Origin: an uncultured Caulobacter sp.
Lineage (GTDB): Bacteria > Pseudomonadota > Alphaproteobacteria > Caulobacterales > Caulobacteraceae
NCBI RefSeq assembly: GCF_937900395.1
Contig: NZ_CALCDX010000140.1
Coordinates: forward strand, 1-15,485
Length of the DNA stretch: 15,485 bases
Direction of reading: 5' to 3'
Shown in pieces: positions 5,604 through 12,327 of the stretch. Each line of letters begins with the position of its first letter. Positions within the stretch are counted from its first letter, which is position 1. The notes below the pieces were generated by a model, which worked only from the letters and a program-made list of their open reading frames with translations, did no database searches and was not told where the DNA came from. The translations under genes and the position numbers were made by a program.

Positions 5604-7583
5604 CTAGCCTGCCAACGCGGCGCTTTCCGTCGGGGCTGGCGTCGGCGCATCCGCCGCGTCGGCTGGCTCGAGCTCGGTCGCAGGAAGCGGCATCGGGCGT
5701 TCGATACGGGCGCGGATCTCGGGATCCTTCAACAGCGCCACGCGCATGACCTCGCGGGCCCGCGGCGCCGCCGCGCTGGAGCCGAACAGGCCGCCATGCT
5801 CGACCAGCACCGACATCGCGTAGCGCGGGTTGTCATAGGGCGCGAAGGCGATGAACAGGTTGTGGTCCTTCAGCCGCCAGGGCACGCCCTGATTGCTGCG
5901 CGACCCGGTCTGCGAATACTGCCGCACCTGGGCGGTGCCTGTCTTGCCCGCCATCAGCACATCGCCCAGCCCCAACTGGCTCTGCGCATAGGCGCCGCCG
6001 GTTGGGTCGTTGGCTACGGCGGCCATGCCGGCGCGCACGATGGCCAGATGCTCGGCGGGGAAGGGAAGGTCGGCCACGGCGTCGCCGTGCGGCTGGTCGA
6101 CGCCGCCGATCGACTTAACGAGGCGCGGGTTCAGCGCCTGTTTGCCATTGGCCAGCCGCGCGCACATCACCGCCAACTGCAGGGCGTTGACGTTGATATA
6201 GCCCTGGCCGATCCCGTAGGGCACCGAGTCGCCGGGATGCCAGATCGGGTCGCGCTTGAAGGTCTTCTTCTTCCAGTCGCGGGAGCCGACTAGGCCCTTG
6301 CGCTGCCCCGGAATCCCGAGGTCGAAGGTCTGGCCGAAGCCTAGCGCCGTCGCCGTGAAGTGGATCGGATCGGGGCCGATCCGCAGGGCGGTCTGATAGA
6401 AATAGACGTCGCAGGAGTTCTTGATGGCGTCGTGCATGTTCTGCACGCCGTGGCCGCCCTTCTTGTGGCAGTGCCAGATGCGCCCGCCGAAGGCCCAGCC
6501 CCCCGTGCAGACGACGCGCTCGCTCGGATCGACGCCCGCGCTCAACGCCGCCAGCGCCACGGTTGGTTTGAACGTTGAGCCCGGCGGGTAGACGCCGGTC
6601 ATGGTCTTGTCCAGCAGAGGCTTGCGCTCATACGAGGCCAGAGCCTTGTACTCTGGTCCCGAGAGTCCCTTGACCAGACGGTTGGCGTCGAAACTGGGGG
6701 CGGAGGCCATGCACAGCAGGTCGCCCGTCTGGCAGTCGACCATGACGATCGCGCCGCTTTCCTCGCCCATCACCTCCAGCGCGCGGTTCTGGATGTCGGC
6801 GTCCAGGGTGAGACGGATTTCCTTGCCGGGCGTCGCGGGGATGTCGCCCTCGGGATCCAGCCGCACGACCCGTCCTTGCGCATCGACCTCGGCCTTGGTG
6901 GCCCCGGCTAAGCCGCGCAGCTCTCGGTCGAAGGCCTTCTCCACGCCCTGCTTGCCGATCCGGAAGCCAGGATTGTGCAACAGGTTCTGGTCCTGCGTAT
7001 TGTCGCCCTCGGCGGCTTTCAGATCGCGGTCGGAAGCCTTGGCGACGTAGCCGATCACGTGGGCGAAGGCGCCGCCGAACGGATAGACCCGCACCTCTCC
7101 CATGTCGGCGGTAACGTTGGGCAACTCCGGGGCGCGGATGTTGATGCGCGAGAACTCCTCCCAGGAGAGATCCTCCATCACCACGACCGGCGCCTTCCTG
7201 GGAGCGCGGGCCAGCTCCTTCAGCACGCGGGCGCGACGGGCCTCGTCGATCGGTGCCAGCTTCTGCAAGTCTTTGATGAGCGCATCCGCGTCCTGGTCCT
7301 TGTCATTGGTGACCAGCAACCGGAAGTTTGGCCGGTTGGATGCGAGCGAAACGCCGTTCCGGTCCAGAATCAGGCCGCGCGGCGGCGGCGCCAGGCGGTA
7401 GTTGAACTGATTGCCGGCCGAGAGCTTCTGGTAGCGCCGGGCTTCGATCAGCTGCAGCTGCGCCAGTCGACCGCCCAGAGCCAGCAAGCCGGCGCCCGTC
7501 AGGCCGCCAAGCAGGAACGTGCGCCGGTGGAAGACGCCTTGGCGCTTATTGACCTCTGAAAAGAAGATGGAGGGTTCGCTCAT
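5604..7583 (-). CDS. mrdA: penicillin-binding protein 2 (class B transpeptidase, elongation type)
   Basis: 659 residues. A short cytoplasmic tail and one membrane segment (about residues 22-43) are followed by the PBP dimerisation domain (PPPRGLILDRNG near 66-77, a family landmark). The transpeptidase domain has all three active-site motifs: STFK 336-339 with nucleophile S336, SCD 390-392 and KTGT 547-550. SCD in the second motif, the landmark and the length fit MrdA/PBP2, which cross-links peptidoglycan with RodA and the MreBCD complex during growth. The tail after 620 is proline- and alanine-rich. The ATG at 7583 has only a weak GAG upstream. Odd point: mreB, mreC, mreD and rodA, often next to mrdA, are not in the flanks here. 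A TTGACGC lies at 7630-7636 upstream, but no good -10 follows it. Confidence 0.92.
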   Translation of the reverse strand: MSEPSIFFSEVNKRQGVFHRRTFLLGGLTGAGLLALGGRLAQLQLIEARRYQKLSAGNQFNYRLAPPPRGLILDRNGVSLASNRPNFRLLVTNDKDQDADALIKDLQKLAPIDEARRARVLKELARAPRKAPVVVMEDLSWEEFSRINIRAPELPNVTADMGEVRVYPFGGAFAHVIGYVAKASDRDLKAAEGDNTQDQNLLHNPGFRIGKQGVEKAFDRELRGLAGATKAEVDAQGRVVRLDPEGDIPATPGKEIRLTLDADIQNRALEVMGEESGAIVMVDCQTGDLLCMASAPSFDANRLVKGLSGPEYKALASYERKPLLDKTMTGVYPPGSTFKPTVALAALSAGVDPSERVVCTGGWAFGGRIWHCHKKGGHGVQNMHDAIKNSCDVYFYQTALRIGPDPIHFTATALGFGQTFDLGIPGQRKGLVGSRDWKKKTFKRDPIWHPGDSVPYGIGQGYINVNALQLAVMCARLANGKQALNPRLVKSIGGVDQPHGDAVADLPFPAEHLAIVRAGMAAVANDPTGGAYAQSQLGLGDVLMAGKTGTAQVRQYSQTGSRSNQGVPWRLKDHNLFIAFAPYDNPRYAMSVLVEHGGLFGSSAAAPRAREVMRVALLKDPEIRARIERPMPLPATELEPADAADAPTPAPTESAALAG

Positions 7584-7703
7584 CCCGACTCAACCAGACC
7601 TTGTCGGGACAGCAGCATGCCGTCTGACGGCGTCAACGGGCTTTCGCGGCGAGGCGCGCCCATTTTTTAAGAGCCGGGAGCCGCGGGGCCCTCCCCCAAA
7701 ACA

Positions 7704-7735
7704 AAACCCGCCGCGGCTTGGGCCGCGGCGGGTTT
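7704..7735 (-). terminator. strong rho-independent terminator downstream of the first urcA gene
   Basis: The arms at 7704-7717 and 7722-7735 are perfect 14-bp reverse complements with a 4-base loop. In the minus-strand reading the stem is followed by TTTTGTTTT when the shared T residues are counted. It ends the transcript of the UrcA gene at 7806 and insulates the PBP2 gene. It is partly bidirectional, since TTT also follows on the plus strand. Confidence 0.88.
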
Positions 7736-7745
7736 GTGACGCTTG

Positions 7746-7791
7746 GTACTGTTACGCGGGTACTCGGAACGCTGTACTGGTACGCGGTACT
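7746..7791. repeat. imperfect direct repeat rich in GTACT
   Basis: GTACTGTTACGCGGGTACT (7746-7764) and GTACTGGTACGCGGTACT (7774-7791) differ by one substitution and one single-base gap and lie 28 bp apart. They fill the space between the urcA stop and its terminator, so they would be in the 3' untranslated RNA. No function is recognised. Confidence 0.75.
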
Positions 7792-7805
7792 AAGCTTGTG
7801 GCGCC

Positions 7806-8105
7806 TTAGCGCGAGACAACCGCGCCCGAGGCCGGGTTGGCCGTGTTGTAGGCGCTGAGAGCCGGGTTGTTGATCTTCGCGACGGCGTCGTTGACCGAGG
7901 CGCGGATGCAGGCCGGGTACATGTAGCCGGCGAGGGCTTCGCCGCGGATGTCCTGCCAGCAGACGGTCGAGGCCGCCTTGACGATTTCAGCGCGGACTTC
8001 GGCGGCCGACTTGCCGGCGACCTTCACGCGCATTTCGGCGGCCGAGGCCGGAGCGGCGGCGGCCAGAGCGATGACCGTAGCGGCCAGAACGATGGAGCGG
8101 ATCAT
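7806..8105 (-). CDS. UrcA-family periplasmic protein (copy 1)
   Basis: 99 residues: signal peptide MIRSIVLAATVIALAAAAPASAA, then RVKVAGKSAAEVRAEIVKAASTVC with C49 and YPACIRAS with C66, the two conserved cysteines of the UrcA family, which could form a disulfide in the periplasm. Established knowledge: the founding urcA of Caulobacter crescentus is strongly induced by uranium and its promoter has been used as a biosensor; the protein's function is unknown. I chose ATG 8105 because translation from the upstream in-frame start at 8273 would place arginine-rich non-conserved sequence before the signal peptide. There is no good ribosome site beside this ATG; the only GGAGG lies in a hairpin about 33 bases upstream. 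The promoter at 8200-8228 implies a leader of roughly 88 bases. It is about 40% identical by eye to copy 2. Confidence 0.87.
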   Translation of the reverse strand: MIRSIVLAATVIALAAAAPASAAEMRVKVAGKSAAEVRAEIVKAASTVCWQDIRGEALAGYMYPACIRASVNDAVAKINNPALSAYNTANPASGAVVSR

Positions 8106-8117
8106 GTCGATGTTCCG

Positions 8118-8162
8118 AAAGGGGGTTGTGCGCAACCACCTCCAGACGCGTTCCTCTGACGG
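8118..8162 (-). promoter_or_regulatory. conserved structured leader of urcA copy 1
   Basis: In the minus-strand RNA, GGAGGUGGUUG (8143-8133) pairs with CAACCCCCUUU (8128-8118) around loop CGCA, with one mismatch in the middle and two terminal G-U pairs. Four bases upstream is CCGTCAGAGGAACGCG (8162-8147), identical over 16 bases in copy 2. The hairpin ends 12 bases before the start codon and holds the only strong ribosome-site-like sequence. A role in controlling translation is inference. Confidence 0.6.
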
Positions 8163-8199
8163 TCGCCGAGGTCTTCCGCTCGTTGGATCCGTCCGTGCC

Positions 8200-8228
8200 G
8201 ATATAGCGACGTTCTGTTGGGTGATCAA
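8200..8228 (-). promoter_or_regulatory. housekeeping-type promoter of urcA copy 1
   Basis: On the minus strand, TTGATCA (8228-8222), a 14-base spacer and GCTATATC (8207-8200) are seen. The -10 matches the Caulobacter consensus GCTANAWC at every position and the spacer is within the known range. CAAC-6-GTTG (8226-8239) overlaps the -35 and could be an operator. Confidence 0.7.
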
Positions 8229-8294
8229 CGATAATGTTGCGATGCACCCTAAATTGGGTCGGGCCCGTCGCAAGCCTGTCTTCGAGCGTGGAGC

Positions 8295-8324
8295 GGACCC
8301 GCGAGCACGTCCTCCCGCGGGTCC
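8295..8324 (-). terminator. possible terminator hairpin after urcA copy 2
   Basis: GGACCCGCG (8295-8303) and CGCGGGTCC (8316-8324) are perfect 9-bp arms around a 12-base loop, just beyond the stop of copy 2. No T-tract follows on the minus strand, so intrinsic termination is uncertain. Confidence 0.45.
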
Positions 8325-8333
8325 TTGATCGTC

Positions 8334-8645
8334 TTAGCGGATGGCGACGCGCATCGCGTAGACCGAGCGGCCCTGAGCCTTGTTGAAAGCGGCCAGCTCA
8401 GGGCTGTTGGTGCGAACCACGGCGTCGCGGGTGATCTCGCGGACGCAGTAAGGGGCCAGATCGCTGGCGGCGGGGTTGCCGGCGAGGTCTTCCTGGCACA
8501 GCTGCTTGGCGGCCTGGATGATTTCGGCGTGGACCTCGGCGGTCGGACGGCCGCGCACCTTGACGGTGATTTCGCCGGCGCTGGCCGAGGTGGCGGCGGT
8601 GGTGGCCATCAGGGCGCTGACGGCGATAATGAGCAGACGGATCAT
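8334..8645 (-). CDS. UrcA-family periplasmic protein (copy 2)
   Basis: 103 residues: signal peptide MIRLLIIAVSALMATTAATSASA, then ITVKVRGRPTAEVHAEIIQAAKQLC with C50 and APYCVRE with C67, matching the cysteine pair of copy 1. The family is exported and of unknown function. It lies directly upstream of copy 1 with a 228-bp gap that contains copy 1's own promoter, so the two are probably transcribed separately. As in copy 1, ATG 8645 has no nearby ribosome site and is preceded by the same hairpin and 16-base block. A TTGACGG -35 box lies at 8734-8728, but I see no good -10 after it. A palindrome GACAACGTTGTC (8748-8759) lies further upstream. Confidence 0.87.
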   Translation of the reverse strand: MIRLLIIAVSALMATTAATSASAGEITVKVRGRPTAEVHAEIIQAAKQLCQEDLAGNPAASDLAPYCVREITRDAVVRTNSPELAAFNKAQGRSVYAMRVAIR

Positions 8646-8659
8646 GTTGATAGTCCCGG

Positions 8660-8704
8660 AAAGGAGGTTGGGTTCAACCGCCTCCCGGCGCGTTCCTCTG
8701 ACGG
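8660..8704 (-). promoter_or_regulatory. conserved structured leader of urcA copy 2
   Basis: GGAGGCGGUUG (8685-8675) pairs with CAACCUCCUUU (8670-8660) around loop AACC, in the same architecture as copy 1: five pairs, one pyrimidine mismatch, three pairs, two G-U. The 16-base block CCGTCAGAGGAACGCG (8704-8689) lies four bases upstream, as in copy 1. The hairpin ends 14 bases before the ATG. Confidence 0.6.
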
Positions 8705-8875
8705 CCCGTGGGTTCTCGCCTCATCGACCGTCAAGCTAGGAATGACTGACAACGTTGTCCGCTGCAAGTGCGAAAACACCGATTCGCCGAAAAAATGTTA
8801 GCGGTACCATATCGTTGCCAACGAAACGAATTCAGTGACTTGGCTAATTCTCGTTAAGGTGTGCGCTGCGAAGAG

Positions 8876-9946
8876 CTACCGCTTGCGACCAGGCTTCCTC
8901 GGCGGCTTGGCTGGGGCGGGCGGCGGTGGCGGGGGCGGCGTCCAGTCGAAGGCCAGCAGCAGGGTGCGCTGCCTGGCGCTGACCGCGCCGTCATCCGAGA
9001 TCACATAGATCCGGATCGCGCCCGACGGAGAGGACGAGAGAGCCAAGCCCTCGAAATTGTCGCGCGGCATGGCGCCGTCGATGTGCAGCGAGGCGGCGGT
9101 GCGTTGGCGCGCGGCCGGCAGGGTCGGGTCCGAGATGAAGCGGACGATCGATCGCCAGCCGCGGATCGGGTCATAGCCCCGATGCAGGGTGGCGACGGCG
9201 GTCCCCTGGAAGGGCGCGAAGGCGGTCAGGCCCCAGGTGAAGTCCGGTCCCGACTGCGGCGGCAGCGACTTGCAGTCGGCCGACAGGCGGCACAGCCACA
9301 CCTCGCCCTCCTCGCCGCCGACCAGATAGGCGTCGGGGCCGGCGGCCGGATAGGCCGACAGGGCTTCCATGCCTTCGTTATCCGGGAGGATCGTGGAAGG
9401 CTTGGGGGCAAGGCGCGGCGTTCCCCAGCCGCCGTCGGCCTGCGCCGGGTACAGCCAGATGCGGTGATCGCCCTCGAAGCTGACCAGGCGGTCGCCATTG
9501 GGCATGACCGCCAGGCCCTCGGCGTCGGCGTTGCGCTTGCCCTGCAGCGGCTGGCCGTCGAGGCCTTTCAGCGGGAACAGCTTGCCGGCGGTGAGGCCAG
9601 CCAGGCGTCCGGCCGCGTCCAGCTGGATCTTGGCCTCGAAGACGTCGCCCTCGTCGCTGATCGCCGTCAGTACGTCGCCCGCGCCGATGCGCAGATCCGA
9701 CAGGCCATGCAGGCGCGTGGTGTCGGAACTGGTCAGCACCAGGCCGCCGGCATAGGTGAAGCCGCCTTCCGCCGTGACCTTGGCGGGGTCGGCCGCGTCC
9801 ATCGGAATGGGCGTGGCGACGACGGTGATCTCGGGGCCGGCCTTGACCGGCGCGGCGGGAATGATGGGCGGCGGCGCGGCGTGCTCGGCGCAGCCGGCGA
9901 GCACGCCGCCGGCCAGGGCCAAGCTCAGCGCCAGTCGAGCCCTCAC
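8876..9946 (-). CDS. lipoprotein with phytase-like esterase domain
   Basis: 356 residues from GTG 9946. The N-terminus MRARLALSLALAGGVLAGCAEH carries a lipobox LAGC with the lipidation cysteine at 19, so it is probably membrane-anchored in the periplasm. The body, with GDVLTAISDEGDVFEAKI, LPDNEGMEALSAYP, RGYDPIRGWRSIVRF and NFEGLALS, matches the 'esterase-like activity of phytase' beta-propeller family. Whether it cleaves phosphate esters is unknown. The C-terminus is a proline run ending in a basic tail (PRKPGRKR). The frame stays open upstream inside cobT, but the GTG overlapping the cobT stop (GTGA, 9946-9943) gives an exact lipoprotein signal and typical length. The 4-bp overlap points to translational coupling with cobT. 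The reason for that coupling is not obvious. Confidence 0.82.
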   Translation of the reverse strand: MRARLALSLALAGGVLAGCAEHAAPPPIIPAAPVKAGPEITVVATPIPMDAADPAKVTAEGGFTYAGGLVLTSSDTTRLHGLSDLRIGAGDVLTAISDEGDVFEAKIQLDAAGRLAGLTAGKLFPLKGLDGQPLQGKRNADAEGLAVMPNGDRLVSFEGDHRIWLYPAQADGGWGTPRLAPKPSTILPDNEGMEALSAYPAAGPDAYLVGGEEGEVWLCRLSADCKSLPPQSGPDFTWGLTAFAPFQGTAVATLHRGYDPIRGWRSIVRFISDPTLPAARQRTAASLHIDGAMPRDNFEGLALSSSPSGAIRIYVISDDGAVSARQRTLLLAFDWTPPPPPPPAPAKPPRKPGRKR

Positions 9947-11871
9947 GCCGGCGTCCTGGCCGGCTTGGCCGCCTGGGGCGTGACGACGGGCAGCGGCGCG
10001 AGCAGGCCGCGCGTCCGGGCGATCTGGCGCGGCTCTTCTTCGAACAGGGCCGCCAGCTGCTCGACCAGCACACCGCCCAGCTGCTCGACGTCGACGATGG
10101 TGACGGCGCGGCGGTAGTAGCGCGTGACGTCGTGGCCGATGCCGATGGCGATCAGCTCGACGGGGCTCTTGCCCTCGATCTCGGCAATGACCTGGCGCAA
10201 GTGGCGCTCCAGATAGTGACCCGAATTCACGCTCAGGGTGCTGTCGTCCACCGGCGCGCCGTCGGAGATCACCATCAGAATGCGGCGAGCTTCGGGCCGG
10301 CCGACCAGGCGCTGGTGCGCCCACATCAGGGCCTCGCCGTCGATGTTCTCCTTCAGGAGACCTTCGCGCATCATCAGGCCGAGGTTCTTGCGGGCGCGCC
10401 GCCAGGGGGCGTCGGCGGCCTTGTAGACGATGTGGCGCAGATCGTTCAGGCGGCCCGGCGCGGCCGGCTTGCCGGCCTTGATCCAGGCGTCGCGGCTGGA
10501 GCCGCCCTTCCAGGCGCGGGTCGTGAAGCCCAGCACCTCGGTCTTGACCCCGCAGCGCTCCAGGGTGCGGGCCAGGATGTCGGCGCAGATCGCCGCCACC
10601 ATGATCGGCCGCCCCCGCATCGAGCCGGAATTGTCGATCAGCAGGGTCACGACCGTGTCGCGGAACTCCTGGTCCTCCTCCTGTTTGAAGGACAGCGGCG
10701 CGGTCGGGTCAATGATCACCCGCGTCAGGCGGGCGACGTCCAGCATCCCTTCCTCGAGATCGAAGGTCCAGGCGCGGTTCTGCTGGGCCAAGAGGCGGCG
10801 CTGCAGCTTGTTGGCCAGGCGCGAGACGACGCTGGAGAGCGCCGAGAGCTGCTGGTCGAGATAGGCCCGCAGCCGGGTCAGCTCCTCGGCGTCGCACAGG
10901 TCCTCGGCCTGGACGATCTCGTCGAACTCGGTCGTGAAGATCTTGTAGAGCGGCTCGCCGCCCTGGGCCTGGCCGGGATCGGGACGCGCGGGCTTGGCGC
11001 CGTCGCCCATGTCGGGCGCCTCGTCGGTCTCCTCGACCTCGCCGTCCTGGTCGGACTGGACCATCTCCTCGTCGCCGGCCTCGGACTCGCGGTCCGAAGA
11101 CTCGCTCTCCTGCGGGGAGGAGCCTTCCGGCTGTTCGCCTTCGCCCTCGCCCTGCTCGTTGTCGTCGCCTTCGGTCGGGGAGTCGTCCTCGTCGCCGTCG
11201 TCCTCGTCGGCGCTGTCGGTGGCGTCGGCCATCTCTTCGCCCAGGTCGAGGTCGCGCAGAATGTCGCGGCTGACGCGGGCGAAGGCGGCCTGGTCGTCGA
11301 TGGCGGCGGCGAGGCGGTCGAGGTCCTTGCCGGCCCGGGCCTCGATGTCGGCGCGCAGGATGTCGACCAGGGCCTTGGCGCCGTCCGGCGGGGCGTCGCC
11401 GGTCAGGCGCTCGCGGACCAGGAGGCCCAGGATCTCGGCCATGGGGGCGGACTGGGTGTCGGTGGCGACCGCGCGGGTCAGGCCCTGCTTTTCAAGGCGC
11501 GTTTCGAGGGCGGCGGTCAGGTTGGCGCGGACGCCGCCCAGGGCGTTGGCGCCGATCGCCTCCAGCCGCGCCTGCTCGATCGCCTCGAAGGCGGCCTGGC
11601 CGTCGGGCGAAGCCGGACGGGCGCGGGCGTGGGCGACCGGATCGTGGTGAGCCAGGCGTAGCGCCATCTGGTCGGCCAGGCCCCGGATGCGCGCGGCCTC
11701 CTTGCCCGACAGATCGCGCGGCGGATGCGGCAGGACGGCCCGGTTGCCGAGCAGCTGCGGGCCATCGCCCGAGAACACGACCTCCAGGTCAGGCGTCTCG
11801 GCGAGCGAACGGGCCGCGTGGGCCAGCGCGCGCTTGAAGGGTTCGGTCGGGCTTTCGGGCTTGGAGGCCAT
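9943..11871 (-). CDS. cobT: aerobic cobaltochelatase subunit CobT
   Basis: 642 residues from ATG 11871. The N-terminal region (MASKPESPTEPFKRALAHAARSL) is followed by a very acidic linker of Asp/Glu/Ser at about residues 210-290. A C-terminal von Willebrand A domain has the metal-binding MIDAS motif DNSGSM near 413-418 and SDGAPVDD near 536-543. This is the standard CobT layout. With the AAA ATPase CobS and the large subunit CobN it inserts cobalt into hydrogenobyrinic acid a,c-diamide in aerobic cobalamin synthesis. In the frame an upstream ATG at 11964 would add a basic 31-residue stretch; 11871 is preferred because it begins the conserved region, although its ribosome site is weak. Neither cobS nor cobN is in the window. 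A phytase-like lipoprotein gene overlaps the stop by 4 bp. A divergent DUF1328 gene lies upstream. Confidence 0.93.
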   Translation of the reverse strand: MASKPESPTEPFKRALAHAARSLAETPDLEVVFSGDGPQLLGNRAVLPHPPRDLSGKEAARIRGLADQMALRLAHHDPVAHARARPASPDGQAAFEAIEQARLEAIGANALGGVRANLTAALETRLEKQGLTRAVATDTQSAPMAEILGLLVRERLTGDAPPDGAKALVDILRADIEARAGKDLDRLAAAIDDQAAFARVSRDILRDLDLGEEMADATDSADEDDGDEDDSPTEGDDNEQGEGEGEQPEGSSPQESESSDRESEAGDEEMVQSDQDGEVEETDEAPDMGDGAKPARPDPGQAQGGEPLYKIFTTEFDEIVQAEDLCDAEELTRLRAYLDQQLSALSSVVSRLANKLQRRLLAQQNRAWTFDLEEGMLDVARLTRVIIDPTAPLSFKQEEDQEFRDTVVTLLIDNSGSMRGRPIMVAAICADILARTLERCGVKTEVLGFTTRAWKGGSSRDAWIKAGKPAAPGRLNDLRHIVYKAADAPWRRARKNLGLMMREGLLKENIDGEALMWAHQRLVGRPEARRILMVISDGAPVDDSTLSVNSGHYLERHLRQVIAEIEGKSPVELIAIGIGHDVTRYYRRAVTIVDVEQLGGVLVEQLAALFEEEPRQIARTRGLLAPLPVVTPQAAKPARTPA

Positions 11872-11978
11872 GGCGTCTGGGTTACCGGCGTCGGGCGGCG
11901 AAAACAAGGAACGGCGCGCGGTGAAGCCGCGTTGATTTTCCGAACGCGCCAAATCGGCGCTCACGGAGGGAAATCGTC

Positions 11979-12161
11979 ATGCTCAAATGGGCCATCATCC
12001 TCGCCATCGTCGCCATCATCGCTGGCGCCCTGGGCTTCACCGGCGTGGCCGGCGCGGCGGCCGGCGTCGCCAAGATCCTGTTCTTCCTGTTCCTGGTCGG
12101 CTTCGTGATCCTGCTGCTGCTGGGGACCACGGTATTCAAGGCCGTCACGGGACCGAAGTAA
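11979..12161 (+). CDS. DUF1328 small membrane protein (YtjA-like)
   Basis: 60 residues that are almost entirely two hydrophobic helices: MLKWAIILAIVAIIAGALGF and ILFFLFLVGFVILLLLG, joined by an alanine/glycine segment (TGVAGAAAGVAK). This is the DUF1328/YtjA pattern of tiny inner-membrane proteins of unknown function. ATG 11979 has GGAGGG seven bases upstream. CGCGTT-9-AACGCG (11928-11948) just upstream is a small inverted repeat in the shared region with cobT. A multi-hairpin repeat follows the stop. Confidence 0.9.
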   Translation: MLKWAIILAIVAIIAGALGFTGVAGAAAGVAKILFFLFLVGFVILLLLGTTVFKAVTGPK

Positions 12162-12174
12162 GTCCGAGATAGTT

Positions 12175-12324
12175 CCTCCCTCGCGTTGCGGGGGAGGTGG
12201 CCCAGAGGGTCGGAGGGGGCGAACTCTGCCTGGACGGCGCTTGCCCCCTTAGTCGCTGAGTTTATCCTCGGGCGCGCGCTTCGCGCGACCCGGGGGCGAC
12301 AGCTCCCCCGTATCACGGGGGAGC
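12175..12324. repeat. multi-hairpin intergenic repeat (REP-like) between convergent genes
   Basis: Three stems are visible. CCTCCCTCGC / GCGGGGGAGG lies at 12175-12197 with loop GTT. GGGCGCGCG-ctt-CGCGCG-a-CCC is centred near 12281. GCTCCCCCGT / ACGGGGGAGC lies at 12302-12324 with loop ATC. GGGGGC and GCCCCC runs in between could also pair. This looks like the G-rich palindromic intergenic repeats common in Caulobacterales. It fills the gap between the DUF1328 gene and the convergent DUF3089 hydrolase gene and probably acts as a bidirectional transcription barrier. Confidence 0.75.
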
Positions 12325-12327
12325 ATC

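Noticed and set aside
10132..11661. Long open plus-strand frame (about 509 codons) opposite cobT
   Set aside because: It is a GC3 shadow of cobT: the protein is valine/leucine/glycine-rich, low in complexity, has no family motifs and no ribosome site. The minus strand encodes a clear CobT.
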